The position numbers and the translations under genes are program-made. From Flaviflexus salsibiostraticola (GTDB taxonomy: Bacteria > Actinomycetota > Actinomycetes > Actinomycetales > Actinomycetaceae), in assembly GCF_003952265.1 (NCBI RefSeq), contig NZ_CP034438.1, forward strand, positions 124,001-188,000: a DNA stretch of 64,000 nucleotides. The letters run 5' to 3'. How positions within the stretch are numbered: the first letter of the stretch is position 1; every line of letters starts with the position of its first letter. The notes below the pieces were generated by a model. It had not been told where the DNA came from. It ran no database searches and worked only from the letters and a program-made list of their open reading frames with translations. Of this stretch, positions 44,698 through 52,447 are shown in pieces.

Positions 44698-45609
44698 TCA
44701 CCAGCCGCGCTCAGCCAGCCGATGCGGCGCCGCAAGATCAGAGACGTTGATACCGACCATAGCCTCGCCCAGACCGCGTGACGCGTCAGCAATTGCGTGA
44801 GGGTCATCGAAATGTGCGGTTGCCCTGACGATCGCTGCGGCGCGCTTGGCAGGTTCGCCTGATTTGAAAATGCCGGAACCCACGAAGACTCCGTCGGCAC
44901 CGAGCTGCATCATCATGGCCGCATCGGCGGGGGTGGCTACACCGCCTGCCGTGAAAAGCGCGACGGGCAATTCGCCAGTGATTGCAACCTCTGCGACGAG
45001 GTCGTATGGGGCCTGCAGTTCCTTCGCGGCGACGTAAAGCTCATCCGCACCAAGTGAAGCAAGTCGGGCGATCTCGCCGCGGATTGTGCGAATATGCTTC
45101 GTGGCTTCAGAAACGTCGCCTGTGCCAGCTTCACCCTTCGAACGAATCATGGCTGCGCCCTCGGCAATGCGCCGCAGTGCCTCCCCCAAGTTCGTCGCCC
45201 CGCACACGAACGGTACGGTAAACGAGCGCTTATCGATATGGTTCACGTAATCGGCAGGCGAGAGGACCTCTGACTCATCGATGTAGTCCACTTCGAGCGC
45301 TTCCAGTATCTGTGCCTCAACGAAGTGCCCGATGCGAGCTTTTGCCATCACCGGAATTGACACTGCCGACTTGATGCCGTCGATAAGATCAGGGTCACTC
45401 ATGCGGGCAACGCCGCCCTGCGCGCGAATATCCGCAGGGACACGCTCCAGTGCCATGACTGCAACCGCCCCGGCTTCTTCTGCGATGCGAGCCTGCTCAG
45501 GCGTCACGACATCCATGATGACGCCTCCCTTGAGCTTGTCAGCGAACCCACGTTTCACGAGAGGCGAACCGGTGGAAGCGGGCGATGTGGAAGGAGAGTT
45601 TTCAGTCAT
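44698..45609 (-). CDS. pdxS: Pyridoxal 5'-phosphate synthase lyase subunit
   Basis: 303 residues. PdxS builds PLP from ribose 5-phosphate, glyceraldehyde 3-phosphate and ammonia. Typical blocks: [60 protein letters not shown] (active-site lysine), [27 protein letters not shown] and [12 protein letters not shown] (second lysine), and [15 protein letters not shown]. Complete. Its glutaminase partner pdxT, usually next in the operon, is not in the window. Divergent from the PdxR-like regulator with a 93-bp shared control region. Confidence 0.95.
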   Translation of the reverse strand: MTENSPSTSPASTGSPLVKRGFADKLKGGVIMDVVTPEQARIAEEAGAVAVMALERVPADIRAQGGVARMSDPDLIDGIKSAVSIPVMAKARIGHFVEAQILEALEVDYIDESEVLSPADYVNHIDKRSFTVPFVCGATNLGEALRRIAEGAAMIRSKGEAGTGDVSEATKHIRTIRGEIARLASLGADELYVAAKELQAPYDLVAEVAITGELPVALFTAGGVATPADAAMMMQLGADGVFVGSGIFKSGEPAKRAAAIVRATAHFDDPHAIADASRGLGEAMVGINVSDLAAPHRLAERGW

Positions 45610-45702
45610 AGCCTCAGTGTGTCGTCAGCCTTGGCCCTACGCAAGAGCCAAAAAGTCAAGTTTCAAATAGACCAAAACATATTGCTGTTGCACACTGGAA
45701 AT
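45610..45702. promoter_or_regulatory. Shared control region of pdxS and pdxR
   Basis: 93 bp between divergent starts, more AT-rich than its surroundings. CCAAAA occurs twice in the same orientation (45648 and 45672, 24 bases apart) and could be part of a repeated operator, as MocR-type regulators commonly bind direct repeats (family knowledge). No confident -10/-35 was assigned. Confidence 0.35.
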
Positions 45703-47214
45703 ATGCGTGATCCAAGCGGTGCCGCCGAGCTGCCCCTCTCTCTTGATCGAGGGGCCGAGGCGTCTCTACCCACCCAGCTCGCGACCGCTCTCCGTGGCGC
45801 CATCGATGCAGGCGTACTGCGGCCAGGCGAGTTGGTGCAGGCTACCAGGCAACTCGCCTTGCGGCTCGGCGTCGCGCGCGGCGTCGTGGTTGCCGCCTAT
45901 GAACAACTCATCGCCGAGGGGTACCTTGAAGCTGGGCATGGACGTGGAACATTTGTCCGCCCGGAACTGCCCGCTTTGCGGTCTGCCGTGAGCTCAGAAG
46001 CAGTAGAGAGGCGAGAGCTTCGGGGGGCTGGCGAAGCTGCCAGCAGAGAGCTGGACCACTTTGGTCTTTCGCACAGTGCCCCGTCACCTCTTCCACTGAC
46101 GCCGGGAGTGCCTGACACAGGCGCGGTCGACCGTCCTGCTTGGCGCTCTGCCTGGCGCCATGCGCTCATTCGGGCGCACGTCGAGGCGCCTGATCTTGGT
46201 GACCCACGCTTACGCGTTGAGATTGCCGAGCACCTGCGTCGAATGCGCGGCACAAATAGACTCCCGGAGGATGTGATCGTCACTGCTGGGGCCCGTGAAG
46301 GTTTGGGGCTGCTGCTGACCGCGCTCGGCGCGAGCAGTAACCGTCGTTTGGTGGTCGGGGTCGAAGATCCGGGTTACCCATCCCTGCGTCGTGTAGCGAT
46401 CCGTCATGGCGCACAGATCCTAGCGCTCCCAGTCGATGCAGAGGGCCTTGATCCACACGCGCTGCCCACTGGGGCGCTTGATGTCATAATTGTGACACCG
46501 AGCCATCAGTACCCTCTCGGTGGGTCCCTGCCGTTGGCCCGACGCCGCGAACTTCTCACCTGGGCCGCACGCGCTGGAGTCGTTATCGTCGAGGACGACT
46601 ATGACTCCGAGCTGCGGCACACCGGAAGCCCACTCCCAGCGCTCGCTGCTCTCGATGATCCCGCCGAAGGGTCAGTCGTGCTCCTCGGAACATTCTCGAC
46701 GACCATCTCACACGCCCTCTCCGCTGGGTACCTGCTGGCTCCAGCACGTTTGAGGAAGGTGATCGAGCCGGTTAGGCACGACCTGGGAGGCGCGGCCTCG
46801 GCCGTCGTGCAGGCCGCATTGGCTGAGTATCTTGCTGGTGGTGAACTGCGCCGACACACGGCCCGTATGCGCAGGCGGTACGCAACTCGGCGCGACCTGG
46901 TAGTTTCTAAGCTTGACGGCATCGATGGCGTTCGAGTCAGACCCATGAGCGGCGGACTTCACGCGGTGCTCGAATTTGATCACGCGCAAGAAGACGCGGA
47001 TGCTGAAGAGCGAATACTGAAGAGGACCGCCGAGGCTGGCTTGGGTGCAGTTGCTCTGAGTAGGTACTGGCAACGCGACTCCAAACAACAAGGTCATTTT
47101 GGTTTGGTCATAGGCACTGGAGGCACGAACTCCAGCACCATGACCGACCATTCAACGTTTGAGGATGCGCTGACTAGGTGTAGTTCCTCGGGAGGTTGTG
47201 AACGCTCGAGTTAG
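45703..47214 (+). CDS. pdxR: PdxR-like MocR/GntR regulator, C-terminus altered by IS481
   Basis: 503 residues from the ATG at 45703 (MRDPSGAAELPLSLDRGAEA). A GntR-type winged helix (LVQATRQLALRLGVARGVVV) is joined to an aminotransferase-like domain: VEDPGYPSLRRVAIRHGAQI, VTPSHQYPLGGSLPLARRRE, VIVEDDYDSELRH. Such proteins sense PLP and activate pdxS/pdxT. At the usual Schiff-base lysine (GTFSKT) this one reads GTFSTT. IS481 copy B has replaced the last residues after FEDALTR with 11 foreign ones. Divergence from pdxS supports the name. Confidence 0.82.
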   Translation: MRDPSGAAELPLSLDRGAEASLPTQLATALRGAIDAGVLRPGELVQATRQLALRLGVARGVVVAAYEQLIAEGYLEAGHGRGTFVRPELPALRSAVSSEAVERRELRGAGEAASRELDHFGLSHSAPSPLPLTPGVPDTGAVDRPAWRSAWRHALIRAHVEAPDLGDPRLRVEIAEHLRRMRGTNRLPEDVIVTAGAREGLGLLLTALGASSNRRLVVGVEDPGYPSLRRVAIRHGAQILALPVDAEGLDPHALPTGALDVIIVTPSHQYPLGGSLPLARRRELLTWAARAGVVIVEDDYDSELRHTGSPLPALAALDDPAEGSVVLLGTFSTTISHALSAGYLLAPARLRKVIEPVRHDLGGAASAVVQAALAEYLAGGELRRHTARMRRRYATRRDLVVSKLDGIDGVRVRPMSGGLHAVLEFDHAQEDADAEERILKRTAEAGLGAVALSRYWQRDSKQQGHFGLVIGTGGTNSSTMTDHSTFEDALTRCSSSGGCERSS

Positions 47215-48231
47215 ATGAAGACCTCCGGCAGGATGTGGGTTACCACACTCGCATCCAGTAACCGGAGGTCTTCATGTCCCACGCTAACGCACCATTGACC
47301 CCTGTGGGCAGGCAGCGCCTGGCTTCTCTGATCGTCGATCAGGGATGGTCGATCCGACGCGCAGCGGAGCGATTCCAGGTCTCACCTGCCACCGCATCGA
47401 AATGGGCGTCCCGATACCGCGCGGGTGAACCTCTCGTGGATCGTTCCTCGCGCCCGCATCACTCACCCATGAGGCTTGCGGAGCGGCGCGAGCACCGCAT
47501 CATCAGCCTGCGGTTCACCCGCCGGTGGGGACCGCACCGGATCAGCTACCACCTGGGCATCCCGCGGTCCACGGTCGAACGCGTCCTTGCCCGGTACCGG
47601 ATGCCTCTGCTGGCACATCTGGATCAAGCAACCGGGCTGCCCGTCCGTAAGCCTCGCCCTGTGCGCTACGAGAAACAGCGTCCGGGCGAGCTTGTGCATG
47701 TCGACATCAAGAAGCTCGGCCGTATCCCTGACGGTGGTGGACATCGCATGCTCGGACGCGCCAACGGCAAGCGTAACCGTCGCCATGGCGTCGGGTACGC
47801 GTTTCTGCATCACGCGGTCGATGACTACTCGCGTCTGGCCTACTCCGAGATCCTTGCCGACGAGAAGAAAGAAACAGCCGCCGCGTTCTGGCACCGAGCG
47901 CGCATGTTCTTCGCCCAGGCCGGAGTGACCGTTGCGGCGGTGATGACCGATAACGGGTCTTGTTACCGCTCTCGAACGTTCGCAGCCGCGCTCGGACCTG
48001 ATGTGAAACATCGTCGAACTCGTCCGTATCGGCCCCAGACCAACGGGAAAGTTGAACGTTTCAACCGCACCCTCGCCACCGAGTGGGCCTACGCCCAGAT
48101 GTACGAAAGCGACGGAGCCAGGGCCGCAACGTACAGCACCTGGCTCCACCACTACAATCATCACCGACCCCACACCGGAATCGGAGGACAGACTCCCTCA
48201 GACCGTGTTCACAACCTCACTGGGAACTACA
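47179..48231 (+). mobile_element. IS481-family element B, 1053 bp
   Basis: Intact copy of the element that carries IS1249 at 37041-39438. Ends TGTAGTTCC inward; target duplication ACTAGG on both sides (47173-47178 and 48232-48237). Inserted in the 3' end of the pdxR-like gene. Confidence 0.95.
47216..47274 (+). promoter_or_regulatory. Ribosome-site hairpin in the leader of IS481 element B
   Basis: Perfect 13-bp stem: 47216-47228 with 47262-47274, the right arm containing the ribosome site GGAGG and the first base of the ATG. In element A the same arms are present but separated by IS1249. Confidence 0.7.
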
Positions 48232-48236
48232 ACTAG
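47274..48236 (+). CDS. IS481-family transposase, copy B
   Basis: 320 residues, identical to copy A except the last residue (N instead of T), which is set by the flanking target base. All HTH and DDE features of copy A are present. The TAG stop (48234-48236) lies in the CTAG target. Two synonymous differences from copy A were noticed. Confidence 0.93.
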   Translation: MSHANAPLTPVGRQRLASLIVDQGWSIRRAAERFQVSPATASKWASRYRAGEPLVDRSSRPHHSPMRLAERREHRIISLRFTRRWGPHRISYHLGIPRSTVERVLARYRMPLLAHLDQATGLPVRKPRPVRYEKQRPGELVHVDIKKLGRIPDGGGHRMLGRANGKRNRRHGVGYAFLHHAVDDYSRLAYSEILADEKKETAAAFWHRARMFFAQAGVTVAAVMTDNGSCYRSRTFAAALGPDVKHRRTRPYRPQTNGKVERFNRTLATEWAYAQMYESDGARAATYSTWLHHYNHHRPHTGIGGQTPSDRVHNLTGNYN

Positions 48237-48389
48237 GCTCCGTGGAATCCTGAGTTCGGAATTCACCTGAGAATGGCGATTGTGTGCCTCAACATTGGCG
48301 ATTCTTGAGATCAGGTGAGTGTGTTCAGGCCCCGGGCACAGTGACCACGCCCCGTCACGCCCCATGTCGCGTTAATGGCGTAACCCGAA

Positions 48390-48850
48390 TTGTGCCTCAC
48401 AGAGTTTGATCGCGCAGCCCCTGTCAGGCGGAGCGGAGTTTCACCCCGCCCGTTTGTCGTTTGCGCCGGTTCTTCTTTGCGTCTTCGAGCTCGGCAGTGA
48501 GTATCTCGGTCCTCCAGCTGGCTCTGGTCATGGGCATGCCCGGCTATCGGACAATGGTGTGGGTCAGTTCGACTGGGTTGAGCTTCGCACACTGCGCCCG
48601 CAACTCCTGAGTCGTGGACAGTACCCCGCTCGAGTGGCCGGCGATGCGGGGTCCTGGGGCCGTCATGCACGCGCTGTCTGCGTCCCGCTCATCCATTCTT
48701 CATCCGACAGGTTTCCTCGTGGGGTGAAGAGTTCATTGGCATGATGACCACGTGCCAAAGTTCTGTGAAGACCTCGCGATCATCCGCGGTGTCGTAACGG
48801 TGGCGAAAGCCGTCCTGTCGAACAATGTGATTGTTCTTTGATTCCGCGAT
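48390..48850 (-). pseudogene. Decayed C-terminal part of an integrase-type transposase
   Basis: Translating the minus strand in shifting frames gives FTELWHVV, then MTAPGPRIAGHSSGVLSTTQ, ELRAQCAKLNPVELTHTI and a basic end, KKNRRKRQTGGVKLRSA. This order resembles the C-terminal part of a group of large actinobacterial DDE integrase/transposases (FTELWHxVNxRLNxFTP, then an LNPxEL segment), with frameshifts and stops between. The likeness is from memory and the copy is degraded. Confidence 0.45.
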
Positions 48851-49128
48851 CGTGGTGATGTTCTTCACCCTCAGATGCGGGCCCGTGAGGTGGCGTTGCC
48901 CGACTGCCCCCTCTCTCAGGCAATCTCCGCGGTTGACCTTCGGTGCCGCCTGAGCGCTGCGGATGCCGCCCTCGCCGGTACCCAGTCGCATCCCGCCCGT
49001 GGATTGCCGTCCAAGTGATTTGTGGCGAAGTGTGTCCTGCGTCACGAGTGCGCATGTTAGTCTTGCGGGCACATCATAGTGCCAGATGACCCAGGCAGGG
49101 TATTGTGACCGGCGCGTGAGGAGTGGAT
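48851..49128. other. Gene-free stretch upstream of the acetyltransferase
   Basis: No convincing gene on either strand. A minus-strand frame at 48689-49072 continues from the decayed integrase and shows no recognisable motif. Just after IS481-B (48240-48330) two ATTGGCGATT-like repeats and TCACCTGA in inverted orientation are visible but unexplained. Confidence 0.45.
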
Positions 49129-49725
49129 ATGACGACGCACATTGCCGACACGGCTGATATCTCCGACGATGCGACGATCGGCGATGGTTCTCGCGTGTGG
49201 CACCTGGCCCAGATCCGCGAGGGCGCGGTGCTCGGTGAGAACTGCATCATCGGCCGCGGGGCGTACATCGGTCCCGGGGTCAGGTTGGGCGACAACTGCA
49301 AGATCCAGAATTATGCCCTGGTCTACGAGCCCGCGAGGCTTGCGGATGGCGTCTTCATCGGACCAGCTGCCGTCCTGACAAACGACCTTCATCCGCGTGC
49401 GATCAACCCGGACGGAACGCAGAAGTCCGCCGCCGATTGGGACATGGTCGGGGTGATTCTCAAGGAGGGCGCCTCGGTCGGCGCTCGAGCCGTGTGCGTC
49501 GCACCGGTGACCATCGGCGCGTGGGCGATGGTCGCGGCGGGCGCGGTCGTCACGAAAGATGTGGCGCCACATGCCCTCGTCGTGGGAGTGCCCGCCCGAC
49601 AGATCGGCTGGGTTGGCCACGCGGGAGTGAAGCTCGAGGATGCTGCCGAGGGCAGGCTCCGCTGCCCGGAGACGGGAGATCTCTTCCAGGTTGCCGGAGA
49701 TGCGCTCCACAGGGTGAACGGCTGA
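49129..49725 (+). CDS. WbpD/WlbB-like sugar-nucleotide N-acetyltransferase
   Basis: 198 residues from the ATG at 49129 behind GAGGAG. Left-handed beta-helix built from hexapeptide repeats (IGDGSRVWHLAQIREGAVLG, IIGRGAYIGPGVRLGDNCKI), the QNYALVYEPARLADGVFIGP block with the catalytic-type loop LTNDLHPRAINP, and the end VVTKDVAPHALVVGVPARQI. This closely follows WbpD/WlbB, which acetylates the 3-amino group of UDP-GlcNAc3N-uronate. It stands alone 8-9 kb from a Gfo/Idh and aminotransferase pair that could supply the substrate. Confidence 0.85.
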   Translation: MTTHIADTADISDDATIGDGSRVWHLAQIREGAVLGENCIIGRGAYIGPGVRLGDNCKIQNYALVYEPARLADGVFIGPAAVLTNDLHPRAINPDGTQKSAADWDMVGVILKEGASVGARAVCVAPVTIGAWAMVAAGAVVTKDVAPHALVVGVPARQIGWVGHAGVKLEDAAEGRLRCPETGDLFQVAGDALHRVNG

Positions 49726-49862
49726 CGTGCCTGGCTCTCCTTTCCCTCCGAGGGTGAACGTCCTCGATGGTTGCACCAATTTCAGCCTTGCGTGACGATC
49801 GCCGCTGGATTCGCCCGAAGTCCACTCGTATGGAACTACGACATCCTCAGTTGGCTGATCGC

Positions 49863-49868
49863 TAAGCT
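49863..49868 (+). promoter_or_regulatory. Candidate -10 box upstream of first LuxR-type regulator
   Basis: TAAGCT, 42 bases before the ATG, giving a leader of about 36 bases. No clear -35. Confidence 0.35.
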
Positions 49869-49910
49869 TGGACGAGGGGCCCGCGATGATGCGGGGCCAG
49901 GGAGGGCGAG

Positions 49911-52301
49911 ATGGTTCTCAAACCGATTGTTGGTCGCCCGCGTGGCGGTGCCTGGGAGGCTGCGGGGGACGAGAGCTTCATCGACGAGGCCGTTCGCCGT
50001 GCGGCGATCGGGTCCGGCATCCTTCTCCACGGAGAGTCGGGGGCCGGCCAGGAGGATTTCGCGCGGAGGATTGCCCTCCGTCTCGCCGCACCGGCCTCAC
50101 CTATGGAGTTGACCAGTCCGCCGCACCCAGAAACATCGCGATCCCTCGCCAGGCTCGTCGAGTCGCCACCCACCTCGGGCCCCATCCTCCTCATCCCCAC
50201 CATCTCGTCCTTCGCCGGCCCTGAGCTTGACGATGTTGCCAGGCTCGTCCTTCACCATCATGCCGTCGTGATCGCCGCTGACACCGACGACGTTCCTTCC
50301 GCCGCGGCACCTCTTGGCGACCTCGTCGGCCTTGAGCGGATATGGGTTCCCGACATGACGGAGGTTGCCACCGCGAGTTTCGTGGAGAACGGATTGGGCG
50401 GGCCGGTGAGCAGTCGGGCGGCACACGCCCTCTGGAGCGGCGTGGCGGGTAACCGGGCGAGAGTCCGCATGGTCGTCGAGGACTGGCTCGAGGCATCTGT
50501 TCTCGTGCGCCACGACGAAGTCTGGATCATCGCAGATCCGGCGCCTCGCGCGGGTCCACGGCTCAGCCGGTACTGGAAGGGCCGGCTGGCCGCCGAGGAT
50601 CCTGCTGTTCACGACGTGCTCGAGGTGCTGTCGCTCGCCGGAGAGATACCGCTGCCTCTCCTCTTGGAGATCTGCGAACCTGATGCGGTCGATGCCGTCC
50701 ACGGGCGAGGGCTCCTGGAACTGCGGGGCTCACTCGGTCGGGATGCGAGTCTGCGAGGGGCCATCAACTCCGAGGCGATCGCCAACCACATCCCTCCCGG
50801 GCGCAGTCTGCAGCTTCGTCATCGCGTCTCCGACTGCGCATCGGGGAACGGATTCCGCATTCCCGCAGGACTGGTGCACTGGCAGGTGCGCCACGGATTC
50901 GAGGTCGACCACCCCGATGTGCTCGATGCGGTCGAGCACCTGATATCCCGTGCGCCGACGAAGGCTATCGACCTGCTAGGGGTGGTCCTCGCCGGCGCAG
51001 ATCCGGACCGGGCTGAATCTGCTCGAATCGAGGCTCTCATTGCGGCTGGCCGCCTCACCGACGCGTGGGAATGCGCACGGCGCATCCGCACGACGCCCAA
51101 GGGTGAGGCCGCGGTCCTGAGTCCCGCGCGTGCGGCTGACCTTGTGAGCGCGTCCTGGCGTGGAGACTATCGGCCGATTCTCAAGGCACGAGAGGCTCCC
51201 GCTCGGATGTCGGATGCGCTCGAATGGCTCTGGCGGCATTCGACTCATGAAGCCCTCGTCATGTCCGGACGAGCGGAGGAGGGGATGAGAGCTGAGCGTG
51301 AACTGCTCCGGACGCTCGAACGATCGGATGCTGCGTCGCCCATCGCCCAGCGAGTGAGGACTGGACTCGTTGACATGCAGATCCTGACAGGAGAGTGGAC
51401 GCGCGCAGCGGCGACTCTTGCCAGCAGCTCGAGCGCTCATGGCGTTGACGGGCATGGGCTCGAAGTCGTCTATCGCGCTCTCGCGCGAGTACTCACCGCG
51501 GACTTCGAGGAGAGTGTTCGTGCCCTCAGGTGCGAGATGCCGCAGCTGCACATCCTCGACCGCCACGACGTCCATGCGCTCGGCAGTTCTCTCCTTGCTG
51601 TGTCTCTCGCCGCCACCGGCCATCGGGCAGAGGCCTTTGCCGCGCTCGCGGGCATCGAGACGCCCCACCCGGAGGGTGCAGGAATCTGGCACAGGACCTG
51701 GGGGGCGGACTTCTTCTCCGCCCAGGCGCTCGGCCTGCTTGGGCGAAGGGATGACGCCGTCGAGCTGCTCATGCGCTGCGCAGACCGTGACCGGGATCTG
51801 GAGAATCATGCGCTCGAGCTCCTTGCGCTGTCGGGCGCCGTCCAGTGGGGTCAGGAGTCCGCGCTGGACCGCCTCGAGAGCGTGGCGCAGCGGACGGAGA
51901 GTCGCTTCGCCCAGGCGTGTACGCGGGTGGTCCATGGACTCCGGACGGGTGACGCCGAGTCGCTCGAGATCGGGGCGGCCATCGCCCGTGCCATCGGCCA
52001 GCACTTCTTCGCCGACTTCGCCGACGACCGACGTGCGGACCTCAACGGTACGCGCACGGCCGCACTGTCCAGCGGGCGGGGAGGTGCTCTTGGTGCTCGG
52101 TCGTTGACACCGCGTCAACGAGAGATCGTCGAGCACGTGCTCGCGGGCCGCAGCAGCGGCACCATCGCCGAGACCATGGGAATATCGGTGCGAACCGTTG
52201 AGTCCCACCTCTATCAGATCTACGCCAAGCTGGACGTGGGGAGCCGAGCTGAACTGCGGGCGATCCTGGCAGACCGGACGACGGACCAGGTACGTAAGTA
52301 G
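49911..52301 (+). CDS. Large LuxR-type regulator 1, degenerate P-loop
   Basis: 796 residues, ATG behind GGAGGGCG. Layout of a LAL/MalT-type regulator: N-terminal NTPase-like domain, long helical middle (TPR-like, residues about 340-700) and a C-terminal LuxR HTH at about 730-785 (LTPRQREIVEHVLAGRSSGT, then GISVRTVESHLYQIYAKLDV). The P-loop region at residues 41-48 reads GESGAGQE where GxxxxGKT is expected, and the Walker B region reads ILLIPTISSF without the acidic pair, so ATP hydrolysis is unlikely. First of three consecutive related genes. Confidence 0.85.
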   Translation: MVLKPIVGRPRGGAWEAAGDESFIDEAVRRAAIGSGILLHGESGAGQEDFARRIALRLAAPASPMELTSPPHPETSRSLARLVESPPTSGPILLIPTISSFAGPELDDVARLVLHHHAVVIAADTDDVPSAAAPLGDLVGLERIWVPDMTEVATASFVENGLGGPVSSRAAHALWSGVAGNRARVRMVVEDWLEASVLVRHDEVWIIADPAPRAGPRLSRYWKGRLAAEDPAVHDVLEVLSLAGEIPLPLLLEICEPDAVDAVHGRGLLELRGSLGRDASLRGAINSEAIANHIPPGRSLQLRHRVSDCASGNGFRIPAGLVHWQVRHGFEVDHPDVLDAVEHLISRAPTKAIDLLGVVLAGADPDRAESARIEALIAAGRLTDAWECARRIRTTPKGEAAVLSPARAADLVSASWRGDYRPILKAREAPARMSDALEWLWRHSTHEALVMSGRAEEGMRAERELLRTLERSDAASPIAQRVRTGLVDMQILTGEWTRAAATLASSSSAHGVDGHGLEVVYRALARVLTADFEESVRALRCEMPQLHILDRHDVHALGSSLLAVSLAATGHRAEAFAALAGIETPHPEGAGIWHRTWGADFFSAQALGLLGRRDDAVELLMRCADRDRDLENHALELLALSGAVQWGQESALDRLESVAQRTESRFAQACTRVVHGLRTGDAESLEIGAAIARAIGQHFFADFADDRRADLNGTRTAALSSGRGGALGARSLTPRQREIVEHVLAGRSSGTIAETMGISVRTVESHLYQIYAKLDVGSRAELRAILADRTTDQVRK

Positions 52302-52447
52302 CACTGAGCTAAAACAAGTAGCATGTGGCATCAACTACTGGTGCATATGGTCTGACCTGGGGTTTAGGATAGATCACCGCCAGGCTGGGTCGACTGAAGG
52401 GGGTACGCAGGGCCTGGGGCATCGAGCCTGTCTGGGGGCGGTTTCGG

